A DNA stretch of 64,000 nt from an uncultured Prevotellaceae bacterium (GCA_902794405.1 CADBHI010000001.1:22139-86138), one strand, 5' to 3'. Counted from the stretch's first letter, positions 16,639 through 25,819 are shown. Made by a program: numbers and translations. The notes: generated by a model from the sequence alone, not told the origin.

Positions 16639-17109
16639 GTGATAATAAGATTAGCAACCGAATTAGATTATGATGGCTATTATCATATAAAATGTGATAG
16701 TCAGAATATTGTCTGGGGTGGCTTTGATAAAGCTCCCGAATATAGTAAGTTTAGGGAGGTTTTTCTTAACAGACTTAATTCTCCAAATAGACGGGAATAT
16801 GTCTGCGAAGTCGACTATTCTATTGTTGGATATTTAGCAGCAATAGAGGAAGATGACGTCGTAGAGATTAGTTACGGTGTGCTGGCAGAGGCTTCTGGTA
16901 AGGGTGTCGCGACAGCTTTGATTAAAAATGTATCATCGGAGTACCCAAATAAGGACGTTATTGCTTGGGTTAGTGAGAATAATAAAGGTTCAGAAAGATG
17001 CTTGATTAAGAACGGTTTTGTAAAACAAAATAAGTTCGAAACACGATACCTTTCATTAACGGCTACAGATCATAAGTTTTACAAATGGGAAAGAAAATCT
17101 GCATTCTAA
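16639..17109 (+). CDS. GNAT N-acetyltransferase of the nonulosonate cluster (LegH-type role)
   Basis: 156 residues from GTG 16639, four bases after the legC stop. Earlier TTG codons (16582, 16621) would overlap legC, and GTG gives the usual GNAT opening (IIRLATELDYDGYY). The acetyl-CoA loop is LAEASGKGVATALIKNV and motif B is VIAWVSENNKGSERCLIKNGF. In legionaminic-acid synthesis an N-acetyltransferase (LegH) acts between LegC and LegG, and the gene order matches this exactly. The acyl group cannot be read from sequence. Confidence 0.7.
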   Translation: MIIRLATELDYDGYYHIKCDSQNIVWGGFDKAPEYSKFREVFLNRLNSPNRREYVCEVDYSIVGYLAAIEEDDVVEISYGVLAEASGKGVATALIKNVSSEYPNKDVIAWVSENNKGSERCLIKNGFVKQNKFETRYLSLTATDHKFYKWERKSAF

Positions 17110-18203
17110 CCGCAGCCCGCTCTGAATATGGCCTATTAAAATGGGTCATAGATGGTGTGAATAAAGACTATGAGTTGGAATTACAACTTGTTGTTACGGG
17201 TGCTCATCTTAGTGAAGAGCATGGAATGACTGTGCGATTCATTGAGGAGGATGGCTATCCTATAGCCGTCCGTGTAGATATGCAACTGGTCTCGGAGAAT
17301 AAGCGGGATATAGTCCGTTCCATGGGCCAATGCTCAATAGGGATGGCTGATACGCTAGCAGACTTGAATCCTGATGTCGTTGTGGTTCTTGGCGACCGCT
17401 ATGAGCTGCTACCTATAGTCAGTTCTGCCCTTGTTTTAGGTATCCCTGTTGCTCATATCTCTGGAGGTGATGTTACAGAAGGTGCTATTGATAACGAAGT
17501 GCGCAATGCGGTATCCATGATGTCTGCTATTCATTTCCCCGGTGTGGAAAGTTCTGCAGAGAATCTTAGGAGAATGCTGGGCAAGGATGCTCCTATTTAT
17601 ATTGCAGGTGAACCAGGATTGGAGAGCTTCTTGAGATTTGATTTGATGTCAAGAGATGAGCTTGCAGAGAACCTGGAATTAGATACTGATAAGCAATGGT
17701 GCTTGGTAACTCTACACCCTGAGACAAAAATCTGTATTGAGGAAAATGTTACAATGGCTGAGAATTTGTTCCGAGTTATGCAGGGGATGGAGGGTGTACA
17801 GTTCGTAATCAGTAAGGCAAATGCTGATTATGGTGGCTCTCAAATCAATGCTTTCTGGGAGCAATCAGTCAAGCAGACCCCAGATAGATTCAAATTGTTC
17901 ACTTCTCTTGGCCAAAGACGATATCTTAGCTTTATGAAACAAGCTGCAGGAGTACTTGGTAACAGTAGTAGCGGTATTGTTGAGGCTCCCTTTATGGGTA
18001 TTCCTGTAGTCAATATAGGGGACCGTCAGAAAGGTCGCCACTTGTGCAAGAATGTTATCCAATGCGGAAGATCGTTTGAAGAGATAAAGGATGCTGTAGA
18101 AAAAATGCAAAGCCAACCTGTGATTGTAGATACCTATTACGGGGATGGTCATGCTTCTGAAATAATCATCAAGAAACTGAAAGAATGGTTGAAGACAAGA
18201 TAA
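17085..18203 (+). CDS. legG: Hydrolysing UDP-GlcNAc 2-epimerase family, LegG/NeuC-like
   Basis: A 372-residue GT-B-like epimerase. It begins KKICILTAARSEYGLLKWVI, as NeuC/LegG do, and carries VVVVLGDRYELLPI, VAHISGGDVTEGAIDNEVRNA and LGNSSSGIVEAPFMGIPVVNIGDRQKGR. It would remove the nucleotide and epimerise C2 to give 2,4-diacetamido-2,4,6-trideoxymannose, the substrate of LegI. It overlaps the GNAT by 25 bases and the next aminotransferase by 19, so the genes are tightly coupled. Confidence 0.9.
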   Translation: MGKKICILTAARSEYGLLKWVIDGVNKDYELELQLVVTGAHLSEEHGMTVRFIEEDGYPIAVRVDMQLVSENKRDIVRSMGQCSIGMADTLADLNPDVVVVLGDRYELLPIVSSALVLGIPVAHISGGDVTEGAIDNEVRNAVSMMSAIHFPGVESSAENLRRMLGKDAPIYIAGEPGLESFLRFDLMSRDELAENLELDTDKQWCLVTLHPETKICIEENVTMAENLFRVMQGMEGVQFVISKANADYGGSQINAFWEQSVKQTPDRFKLFTSLGQRRYLSFMKQAAGVLGNSSSGIVEAPFMGIPVVNIGDRQKGRHLCKNVIQCGRSFEEIKDAVEKMQSQPVIVDTYYGDGHASEIIIKKLKEWLKTR

Positions 18204-19222
18204 TTGGAGGCGAGTTTGAGATAAATATCCAGCAGCAATACCTGAACCGTAAAGAGATGGTGAGGGGGGCCGTGACTTATTCATCCGGACGTTCCGCACT
18301 CTATAACATACTTGCTTTAGTGAGGGCAAAGAAGGGCATCAAGACCGTGCTCTTCCCTGATTACCTTTGCGATTCAGTGTATCAGATGGCACAGAAGAAT
18401 CAGATGGGGGTAGAGTTCTATGAACTTGATGAAGAATTGAATCCGAGGTTTGAGGATATTGCTAACAAGTATGATGAGACAAAGGCGGTTCTTCTTATCA
18501 ATTATTATGGCTTGAAGGATTGCGAGCCAATGATAGCGAAGTTGAGGGGCATTCAGCAGGATATGCTGATTATCTTGGATAATGTGCAGGCTCCTTATGC
18601 AATGCTTGAAGAAAGTGATGCAGATTTCACGTTCTCCAGTTTCAGAAAGGCATTCCCAGTAGCTGATGGCTCTTGGGTTTTGTCAAAGCATCCTGGACTG
18701 GAGCAGCCTACAAAGGTCAATGAGTTCGCTCAGTACAAGATTGCCGCTTCATATCTAAAAGTTATTCGTGACCAACAACTCTTTAATGATGAGGTTTATT
18801 TAAACCTTTATCATGTTGGTGAAGAGAAGATAGATGATGACTATCTGACAGATATGACTCAACTATCCAAAAGTATCCTGGCAGATATGGAATGGCATAG
18901 GTGGGCTATCCTGAGAAAAAGAAATGCAGAGGTCATTGTTGAAGGGTTAAAGAAAATGGGCATTTGCCCCATTGTTGATATTAATGAAGAAAACGTGCCA
19001 TTGTTTGTTCCTGTTAGAATAGAGAATCGCGACAAAGTGCGAAAGGCAATGTTCTCAAACAATATCTTTCTTCCTGTACACTGGCCTGTAGAAACAGAAT
19101 ATAAAGATAGGCTAAAACGGGGATCTGATTTGGCAGAGCATGAGCTTTCCATCATTGTTGACCAGCGTTATACGGTTGGCGATATGAAGCGAATCCTGAG
19201 TATTATTGAGAGCAATATATAA
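18185..19222 (+). CDS. DegT/AHBA-like PLP aminotransferase fold protein
   Basis: A 345-residue protein of the aspartate-aminotransferase fold. It has SSGRSALYNILALV near the N-terminus, TVLFPDYLCDSVYQ, LLINYYGLKD, LIILDNVQAPY and FTFSSFRKAFPVADGSWVL, where Lys in SFRKAF is the likely PLP lysine. It is not part of the standard legionaminate route, which already has LegC. It lies in overlapping register between legG and the FemAB-like gene, so it probably works with the latter on a side modification. Substrate unknown. Confidence 0.65.
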   Translation: MVEDKIIGGEFEINIQQQYLNRKEMVRGAVTYSSGRSALYNILALVRAKKGIKTVLFPDYLCDSVYQMAQKNQMGVEFYELDEELNPRFEDIANKYDETKAVLLINYYGLKDCEPMIAKLRGIQQDMLIILDNVQAPYAMLEESDADFTFSSFRKAFPVADGSWVLSKHPGLEQPTKVNEFAQYKIAASYLKVIRDQQLFNDEVYLNLYHVGEEKIDDDYLTDMTQLSKSILADMEWHRWAILRKRNAEVIVEGLKKMGICPIVDINEENVPLFVPVRIENRDKVRKAMFSNNIFLPVHWPVETEYKDRLKRGSDLAEHELSIIVDQRYTVGDMKRILSIIESNI

Positions 19223-19223
19223 G

Positions 19224-20258
19224 ATGAATATACAGATTGTAGGGCATTGGAATCAATACCTTGATACATTTCAGCCATCAGCAACTGACATATATTTCCG
19301 AGAGGAATATGTCAGCCTGTATGAAACTGATACAGAAAAGGCTGTATGCTGTGTTGTGAGTGAAGGGAAGCAGATGATGCTATTCCCTTACTTGTGTCGT
19401 ACCTTTGAGTTTCAGGGGAAAGAGTATCATGACTTTGAAACAGCTTATGGTTATGGCGGTCCAGTTTGGAACAATGCGGATGACACATTCAAAGAGAAGG
19501 CATTAAAGTACATGGTGGAAGAACTGGGCAAACGAAGTTATATTGCTGGGTTTGTAAGGTTCCACCCTTTGCTCCAGAATCAAGAGATGTTTGATACCGT
19601 AGGCCGTTTGATTGCTGACAGACATACCGTTGCGATTAACCTTGACCAGACAATGGATGAGGTGTGGTCAAACGAGATACATTCCAAGAATCGTAATGTT
19701 ATCCGTAAGGCTGAAAAGGCTGGATGCACATTCGTTGTAGATGACAAATATGAGCATTTAGAAGATTTCATTCGTCTATATGACTCAACGATGAATAAGC
19801 TATCTGCGGATGGCTTCTACTATTTTGATGACGATTACTATAAGCATTTGGTAGAAGGCATCCCTAGTAGTTTTCTGGGGTGTGTAAAGGATGCGGAAGG
19901 TAAGATTATCTCTTCAGCCATCTTTATGTATAGTGGCACATACGGTCACTATCATCTGTCTGGTAGTGATAAGACCCAGCTAAGTCTCTCTCCCAATAAC
20001 CTGATGCTTTGGGAAGCTGCAAAAGAGTTACAGAAAAGAGGCGTGAAGCGCTTCCATCTTGGAGGTGGAACAACAGGTAATGAGGATGATTCTTTGTTCC
20101 TTTTTAAACGTAGGTTCTCAAAAGATACTTGTCAGTTCTATATAGGGAAACTAGTATTCAATCAGGATATCTATAGTGCAATTTGTGCTGATTGGGAACA
20201 GAAGAATCCCGATAAGGCTGAGCACTACAAACATCATTTGCTGAAATATAAATACTAA
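19224..20258 (+). CDS. FemAB/GNAT-like acyl or aminoacyl transferase
   Basis: 344 residues from ATG 19224 (MNIQIVGHWNQYLDTF); the six codons upstream in frame overlap the previous gene. The pattern is that of the FemAB-like double-GNAT family (PF13480 type): FREEYVSLYETD, FPYLCRTFEFQGKEYHDFETAYGYGGPVWN, then HSKNRNVIRKAEKAGCTFVV and GHYHLSGSDKTQLSLSPNNLMLWEAAKEL, RFHLGGGT. Relatives transfer amino acids from tRNA to peptidoglycan or acyl groups to sugars. Between legG and legI it may N- or O-acylate the nonulosonate or its precursor. No signal peptide, so cytoplasmic. Confidence 0.65.
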   Translation: MNIQIVGHWNQYLDTFQPSATDIYFREEYVSLYETDTEKAVCCVVSEGKQMMLFPYLCRTFEFQGKEYHDFETAYGYGGPVWNNADDTFKEKALKYMVEELGKRSYIAGFVRFHPLLQNQEMFDTVGRLIADRHTVAINLDQTMDEVWSNEIHSKNRNVIRKAEKAGCTFVVDDKYEHLEDFIRLYDSTMNKLSADGFYYFDDDYYKHLVEGIPSSFLGCVKDAEGKIISSAIFMYSGTYGHYHLSGSDKTQLSLSPNNLMLWEAAKELQKRGVKRFHLGGGTTGNEDDSLFLFKRRFSKDTCQFYIGKLVFNQDIYSAICADWEQKNPDKAEHYKHHLLKYKY

Positions 20259-20262
20259 GATA

Positions 20263-21261
20263 ATGAGCGTATATATTATCGCAGAAGCAGGAGTAAACCA
20301 TAACGGTAAACTTGACTTGGCATTGAAACTATGCGATGCCGCCAAGGAAGCAGGTGTGGATGCCGTAAAGTTCCAGACTTGGAAGACGGAAAACATAGTC
20401 ACCGCACAGGCACGTCAAGCTGCTTATCAAACCGAGAATACTGGTAAGGAAGAAAGCCAGTATGATATGCTGAAGAATCTGGAACTGAGCTATGATCATT
20501 TCCGTACTATTCAGAACTATTGCAAGAAAATTGGTATAGATTTTCTTTCCACACCAGATGAGGAAGAGAGTCTTGAATTTCTAGTCTCATTAGGTCTACC
20601 GTTCATTAAGGTGGGGTCTGGTGAAGTGACCAACATCCCTTATTTGCGCAAGATTGGATCTTGCAAAATGCCGGTTATCCTCTCTACGGGAATGTCAAAC
20701 ATTGGTCAGGTGGCAACTGCATACGATACGTTGTTACAGGCTGGGGCCAAGGAAGTGAGCCTGCTACATTGCACAACAAATTATCCTTGTCCTATGGATG
20801 AGGTAAACCTGAAAGCAATGCTTACGCTCAGAGAGGCTTTCAAATGCCATGTGGGATATTCAGACCATACTATGGGGACTGAAGTTCCTGTTGCAGCAGT
20901 TGCTTTAGGGGCAGAGATTATTGAGAAGCATTTCACGCTTGACCGCACAATGGAAGGCCCTGACCACAAGGCCTCGCTTGAACCAGCAGAATTGAAACTG
21001 ATGGTGCAACAGATTCGGAATATTGAGGCCGCCCTTGGTGATGGAATCAAGCGCCCTAATAAGAGCGAAGCAGAGAATGCCAAGGTGGTACAGAAGTCTA
21101 TCTTGGCAAAGAGACCTATAAAGAAGGGTGAAGTGCTGTCAGAAGATAATCTAGTTGCTAAAAGAGCAGGTGCCGGTATCAGTTCTGTTCACTGGGATGT
21201 CGTGGTAGGAACCAAGGCTTTGCAAGATTACGATGTTGATGAACCTATTAAACTATATTGA
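20263..21261 (+). CDS. legI: N,N'-diacetyllegionaminate synthase (NeuB family)
   Basis: A 332-residue PEP-condensing synthase. The N-terminal TIM barrel contains IAEAGVNHNGKLDLALKLCD, DAVKFQTWK, FIKVGSGEVTN, ILSTGMSN, LLHCTTNYPCP and GYSDHTMG, all NeuB hallmarks. The C-terminal SAF/antifreeze-like domain starts at about residue 275 (KSILAKRPIKKGEVLSEDNL). It condenses the trideoxymannose sugar with phosphoenolpyruvate. Sialate or pseudaminate synthase are alternatives; the companion LegB/LegC/PtmE-like genes favour legionaminate. Confidence 0.9.
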   Translation: MSVYIIAEAGVNHNGKLDLALKLCDAAKEAGVDAVKFQTWKTENIVTAQARQAAYQTENTGKEESQYDMLKNLELSYDHFRTIQNYCKKIGIDFLSTPDEEESLEFLVSLGLPFIKVGSGEVTNIPYLRKIGSCKMPVILSTGMSNIGQVATAYDTLLQAGAKEVSLLHCTTNYPCPMDEVNLKAMLTLREAFKCHVGYSDHTMGTEVPVAAVALGAEIIEKHFTLDRTMEGPDHKASLEPAELKLMVQQIRNIEAALGDGIKRPNKSEAENAKVVQKSILAKRPIKKGEVLSEDNLVAKRAGAGISSVHWDVVVGTKALQDYDVDEPIKLY

Positions 21262-21956
21262 TTGTGGAAGTATTAGTAGTTATCCCTGCAAGGGGTGGTA
21301 GTAAAGGAATACCTTACAAAAATATAAAGCCATTGGCTGGCAAACCTTTGATTTGCTATAGCATTGATGTGGCTCGTCAGTTCACAACGGATGAGAATAT
21401 CTGTGTCACCACTGATGATGACAAGATAATCGAGGTGGTTGAGAACTATGGACTTAAGGTACCATTTAAGCGTCCTGATTATCTGGCTACAGATACTTGT
21501 GGTAGTAATGAAGTGATTCAGCACGCTTGGAAGTTCTTTGCTGATAAGGGTAAGCATTATGATGCAGTATTGCTTTTACAACCTACTTCTCCATTCCGTA
21601 AGGTTGAATTCTTGAAGGAGGCAGTTGCATTATATGATGAGAGCATAGATATGGTGACAAGTGTGAAGTTGTCTTCTTGTAATCCTTATTACGATGGTTT
21701 TGAAGAGAATGAGGAAGGATTGCTTACTATCAGTAAGGGTGATGGTACCATAGAACGTCGACAGGATGCACCTAGTGTATGGCAGCAGAACGGTTCCATA
21801 TATGTGATCAATTCAAAATCACTGATGGAAAAAGGTATGGCACACTTTACCAGAATTCGTAAATACGCCATGTCTGAGTTGTATTCTATTGATATTGACA
21901 ATCCATTTGACTGGAAAGTCGCTGAATTGATATTAGAAGAAAAATTGTTAGGATGA
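21258..21956 (+). CDS. legF: CMP-nonulosonate cytidylyltransferase (NeuA/LegF-like)
   Basis: A 232-residue enzyme starting at TTG 21258, overlapping the legI stop. It begins with the CTP-binding signature VIPARGGSKGIPYKNIKPLAGKPLI, followed by CVTTDDDKI, VLLLQPTSPFRKVE and IYVINSKSLMEKG. It activates the nonulosonic acid as CMP-sugar for the glycosyltransferase. It lacks the C-terminal hydrolase domain of longer NeuA proteins. It is coupled to the next gene by a four-base overlap. Confidence 0.9.
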   Translation: MIVEVLVVIPARGGSKGIPYKNIKPLAGKPLICYSIDVARQFTTDENICVTTDDDKIIEVVENYGLKVPFKRPDYLATDTCGSNEVIQHAWKFFADKGKHYDAVLLLQPTSPFRKVEFLKEAVALYDESIDMVTSVKLSSCNPYYDGFEENEEGLLTISKGDGTIERRQDAPSVWQQNGSIYVINSKSLMEKGMAHFTRIRKYAMSELYSIDIDNPFDWKVAELILEEKLLG

Positions 21957-22993
21957 TGAAGAACCATATCATTAGCAAGGATATTACTTTATTGGAGGCG
22001 CTCTCTTGTATTAACAGTGTAGCACCAGAACCACTTGTGCTTTTTGTCTTAGACGATGAGAACCGGATGGTAGGAACTCTCACAGATGGAGATTCCCGTA
22101 GAGCATTAATCGCTGGCGCCTCTGTGAATGACAAGGTTGAAAAGATTATGCACAAAAGCTTCAACTATATGAAGGTTGAAGACCTGGATAATGTCAAGGA
22201 GATTAAACGCCAGCGGGATTTAATGATGCGTTTAGTTCCAATACTGGATAAAGAGCATCATATCGTTGAAATCATCAATCTTGAGAGATATAAGACAAGG
22301 CTTCCCATTGATGCTGTTCTGATGGCTGGAGGTAAAGGGGAAAGATTGCGCCCTTTGACGGAAAAGACGCCAAAACCTTTACTAAAGGTAGGTGATAAGG
22401 CTATCATTGATCATAACATTGATAGGCTGGTTAGTTATGGCGTGAAGCATATATCAGTAACTGTCAACTATTTGAAAGAACAGTTAGAGGAGCACTTTGC
22501 TGAACCACGAGGAGAGGTGAAAGTGCAAACGGTTAGAGAACCAAAGTACCTTGGTACGATAGGTAGTATCCGTTTTGTTAAGGAATTCTACAATGATACT
22601 GTGCTGGTAATGAATAGCGACCTGTTCACCAATATCAATTATGAGGACTTCTATCTGCATTTTAAGGAGCATGATGCGGATATGAGTGTGGCAGCTGTTC
22701 CGTATGATGTAGATATTCCTCTTGGCATTCTGAATTTGGATGGGCGGAATATCACTGGACTATCAGAAAAGCCCCATTTTGGATACTATGCAAACGCTGG
22801 TATTTATCTAATAAAGAAATCTGCCTTGAAGTTAATACCTGAAGACAAGATGTTCCATTCTACAGACTTGGTTGAGGCGTTGATTGCTACAGGTAGAAAG
22901 GTGATTCGTTTCCCGCTTAATGGCACTTGGATAGACATTGGAACTCCTCAGGAGTTTAGGAGAGCGAATGATATGGTGAAACACATGCATTGA
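21953..22993 (+). CDS. ptmE: CBS-domain nucleotidyltransferase, PtmE-like
   Basis: 346 residues: an N-terminal pair of CBS motifs (about 1-115; VLFVLDDENRMVGTLTDGDSRRALI) fused to a GlmU/RfbA-type nucleotidyltransferase (about 118-346; AVLMAGGKGERLRPLTEKTPKPLLKV, VLVMNSDLFTN, NGTWIDIGTPQEFRRAND). In Campylobacter, PtmE of this architecture makes GDP-glucosamine and so sets the legionaminate route apart from the UDP-based sialate and pseudaminate routes. Its place at the end of the leg block is the best argument for that pathway here. Confidence 0.8.
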   Translation: MMKNHIISKDITLLEALSCINSVAPEPLVLFVLDDENRMVGTLTDGDSRRALIAGASVNDKVEKIMHKSFNYMKVEDLDNVKEIKRQRDLMMRLVPILDKEHHIVEIINLERYKTRLPIDAVLMAGGKGERLRPLTEKTPKPLLKVGDKAIIDHNIDRLVSYGVKHISVTVNYLKEQLEEHFAEPRGEVKVQTVREPKYLGTIGSIRFVKEFYNDTVLVMNSDLFTNINYEDFYLHFKEHDADMSVAAVPYDVDIPLGILNLDGRNITGLSEKPHFGYYANAGIYLIKKSALKLIPEDKMFHSTDLVEALIATGRKVIRFPLNGTWIDIGTPQEFRRANDMVKHMH

Positions 22994-23029
22994 TGTCATT
23001 TGCGAATTGAAAGAATGCTATTACCACCT

Positions 23030-24547
23030 ATGAGATCAAGTAACGCTAAGTTCGTTGTTATTTTGTCCTTATTGCTATTTACTCCTTTATTCTCACAAGG
23101 GAGTGAAACAACGAGTGTGAAAAATTCATCAGCAGGTGCTTATGAATGTGTCATATTGCGCAAAGGCGTTCCTTTGGGACGACAAATGAAGAAAAAACAT
23201 GTTGTCTACGAAATCAAATACAATTTTGATCTTAGAGGAGAAACGGTTCTGATACCTTCAGACTGTATCTTGAAATTTAATGGTGGGCATTTGGCTAACG
23301 GAACCATTGTATTTAATAACACTATCATAGAGTCTGCCTATAGTGACGTATTTAATCAGATAGCCGTAAGTGGGTCCATTGCGAACCGAGAAGTCTGGCT
23401 TTCATGGTGGAAATTGGCTTATAACATGCATTCCAATGATGCCATTCTTATCAACCAGGTTATAGAAGCAATAGATAACTGCATCTTTTATTATGATATA
23501 AAGAACAACATCTATGTGGGCACTGATAAGACAGACGGAAGCAGTGAGGAGACTATCGCTTTTTTGAATAAGCATAACCTAACTATTATACAGCCAACAG
23601 AATACTATACCATACTCAGAGGTCGCTCAACAACAGGTAGTGTGGTAAGGTGTAAAAAGAATAAGTATATTATCATCGACGGTTTAAAGGTGGATGGTGG
23701 TAATGTTTATTACAAGAAATGGGGTGAGAATGGTATTGGAGTTGTGGGTAATGAAAAAGTACTGATAGAGAATTGCAGCATTAAGAACTGCTATAGCAAT
23801 TGTTTCCACGAAACCGCAAGTGGTGATATGACTAATAAAACTTATCCATCATGGGGCTCCGGCGGGAAAGGCATACAAATAGAAGGTGGTACAGTAAGCA
23901 CGCAAGTGACAATTAGAAACAATACTATTAAAACATCTTATATAGGCATTTCAAATAATGCATCCAATCTGGAGAATATTACTCTTGATGGCAATTATAT
24001 TGACTCCTGTTACATGTCACTGGTTCTTCTGCGGCTGAATAATAATATCAAAATGAATGTGAATGTTAGTAACACGATTATCTCTAATAATACAGGTGAT
24101 GTTGGTGCTATCTGCATGGGGAACGTAGCGAATGTGAACATGTTCAATACCCAAGTGAGGGGGTATGATAAACTCAAATCGTTACTCAGAGGATGTTTCT
24201 CATATTGCAATATCCAAATGATTGTGAACCAAGAGTGTGAGAATCTGATTGACGCGGCACTATATAGGGACAATCCGGAGGGCTCTGAAGCATTGCATAA
24301 TAGTGTGATGATTATAGCAGACAAGAGTTGTGACTACATCATTAACACGTCATCGGGCGTCATTCCTAAAAAGGACGGAAGCACACATGTAGAATATGTG
24401 GGTGGCACTTTTGACATTACCGTCCAAGGTGGTGTGAATAAAAAATCTATTGTTCTTCCGGCAGATAATAGAACAACACAATTCAAAGTGAGAATGGGTG
24501 ATGTTTATAAGAGTGGAACAGTAAATACGATAAACAGTAATAGATAA
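23030..24547 (+). CDS. Secreted right-handed beta-helix protein
   Basis: 505 residues from ATG 23030, which puts a good signal peptide at the N-terminus (about residues 1-24, FVVILSLLLFTPLFSQG). Earlier in-frame starts are TTG 23000 and ATG 23015. The body is a parallel beta-helix rich in Asn and Ile/Val, with pectate-lyase-like coils such as YIIIDGLKVDGGN, VLIENCSIKNCYSN, VTIRNNTIKTSYIGIS and ITLDGNYIDSC. Proteins of this fold act on polysaccharides as lyases, hydrolases or epimerases. Its place among capsule genes suggests trimming or modification of the polymer in the periplasm or at the surface, but no catalytic residues could be assigned. Confidence 0.7.
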   Translation: MRSSNAKFVVILSLLLFTPLFSQGSETTSVKNSSAGAYECVILRKGVPLGRQMKKKHVVYEIKYNFDLRGETVLIPSDCILKFNGGHLANGTIVFNNTIIESAYSDVFNQIAVSGSIANREVWLSWWKLAYNMHSNDAILINQVIEAIDNCIFYYDIKNNIYVGTDKTDGSSEETIAFLNKHNLTIIQPTEYYTILRGRSTTGSVVRCKKNKYIIIDGLKVDGGNVYYKKWGENGIGVVGNEKVLIENCSIKNCYSNCFHETASGDMTNKTYPSWGSGGKGIQIEGGTVSTQVTIRNNTIKTSYIGISNNASNLENITLDGNYIDSCYMSLVLLRLNNNIKMNVNVSNTIISNNTGDVGAICMGNVANVNMFNTQVRGYDKLKSLLRGCFSYCNIQMIVNQECENLIDAALYRDNPEGSEALHNSVMIIADKSCDYIINTSSGVIPKKDGSTHVEYVGGTFDITVQGGVNKKSIVLPADNRTTQFKVRMGDVYKSGTVNTINSNR

Positions 24548-24561
24548 TAAGTTATAGTTAT

Positions 24562-24644
24562 ATATATAGACGCTTTTTCAAGAGGCTATTTGACATTTTG
24601 ATAGGACTCGTAGCATTGCCTTTTGTGCTTCTGTTTATTATAGT
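24562..24644 (+). pseudogene. Fragment of the 5' end of an initiating sugar transferase
   Basis: The frame reads YRRFFKRLFDILIGLVALPF and onwards, clearly the N-terminal membrane anchor of a PglC/WcaJ-type transferase. It closely resembles the intact gene at 25860, which begins [20 protein letters not shown]. The expected ATG is ATA here (24562-24564). The fragment breaks off after about 27 codons, where it meets the tail of an acetyltransferase. Confidence 0.75.
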
Positions 24645-24815
24645 GGTGTCCCCGCAAAGATAATCAGGTATCGTTTTCCCTCAGATACTATTGATAGACT
24701 GGTCAAGGTGCAATGGTGGTCGTTACCTGAAGAACTAATAAAAAAGAACATACATCTATTTCAATCGGATTCGATTGATCTTGATACTTTAGAATCTTTA
24801 AAGCAATTAATATGA
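24645..24815 (+). pseudogene. C-terminal remnant of a hexapeptide acetyltransferase
   Basis: The frame starting GVPAKIIRYRFPSDTIDRLV and continuing to a stop at 24813-24815 is the typical tail of a CatB/Vat-type acetyltransferase: the GxPAK end of the beta-helix, then a helical tail with WWSLPEELI. No start codon or helix core remains. Its stop overlaps the ATG of the next gene (ATGA), showing that the complete gene was once coupled to it. A deletion between the sugar transferase fragment and this tail explains the junction. Confidence 0.75.
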
Positions 24816-25819
24816 TTATAGTAATTGGCGCAACAAGTTTTATCGGTGTTCATACCGTCACCGAATTGGTCAATCAAGGATGCGAAGTCCTTGTGACTGG
24901 ACGTAAAAACAGATTTAAAGAGCACTATGATGCCCTTGGGGTGAAGTATATGAATCTTGATCTCAATAACGAAGCAGATTTCGAACAGCTTCCCAAGACC
25001 GGAGTAGAAGGAGTAATACTACTTGCGGGTCTTCTTCCGGCCAATGCTCCCGTGAATCTGGACGAAGATGAAAATGCAGCAGATTACTTCCGTATTAACG
25101 TGATTGGAACCATCAACGTGTTAGAGTATTGCCGCAAGAACGGGATCAAACGAGTAATCTCCACTTGCTCTTATGCAGATGTGCGTGGTGCCTGGAGTGC
25201 AACAAAACGCATCACGGAGGAAGAACCTCGCGACTTCATATATACTGGCGATCATGCTGTGTATGTGATTTCCAAGAATGCGGCCAACGATGTGATGGAG
25301 TATTACAATCAGCAGCATGGAATGAAGAACGCAGTGTTCAGATTCCCTACTGTTTTTGGTGTTACACCACACATGTCACTGTTTGTGAACGGGGAGATGA
25401 AAAAATCTGGTTTTCAAATTTTCATGGAGAAGGCAGAGAAGGCAGAAGACATTACAGTATTTGGTAATCCCAAGATGATTCGAGATGTGGGCTATGTGAA
25501 GGATATTGCTCATGCTTTCTATTTGGCTATCAAGAGCGAGAATACATACGGGCTTTACAATATGACAGCAGGAAATGGCGTAACACTCCAGGAGCAAGCA
25601 GAGGTGATGCGTGATGTGTTTGGCCCAGCAGATGGTCGCAGGAGCCGGATTCTCTATAAGCCTGAAGTACAGAATAATACTCCTTCTTATCTTTTCTCTA
25701 TGGAAAAAGCCAAAAGAGATTTTGGCTTTGAACCCAAGTTCAAGACATACCGCCAGATGATGGAGGACTTTAAGAAAGACTGGGATAACAACTTGTATCG
25801 TGATTTGTTTAAGTATTGA
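24812..25819 (+). CDS. NAD-dependent epimerase/dehydratase (extended SDR)
   Basis: 335 residues with IIVIGATSFIGVHTVTEL for NAD binding, a DLNN acidic residue after the third strand, VILLAGLLPAN, STCSYADVRG and the catalytic YVISK motif (about residue 149). C-terminal substrate-domain marks are VFRFPTVFGVTPH and RDVGYVKDIAHAF. It should make or modify a nucleotide sugar for the polymer; the reaction (epimerisation, reduction or dehydration) cannot be fixed. It is followed by the initiating transferase and ATP-grasp genes, with which it may form a module. Confidence 0.75.
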   Translation: MIIVIGATSFIGVHTVTELVNQGCEVLVTGRKNRFKEHYDALGVKYMNLDLNNEADFEQLPKTGVEGVILLAGLLPANAPVNLDEDENAADYFRINVIGTINVLEYCRKNGIKRVISTCSYADVRGAWSATKRITEEEPRDFIYTGDHAVYVISKNAANDVMEYYNQQHGMKNAVFRFPTVFGVTPHMSLFVNGEMKKSGFQIFMEKAEKAEDITVFGNPKMIRDVGYVKDIAHAFYLAIKSENTYGLYNMTAGNGVTLQEQAEVMRDVFGPADGRRSRILYKPEVQNNTPSYLFSMEKAKRDFGFEPKFKTYRQMMEDFKKDWDNNLYRDLFKY

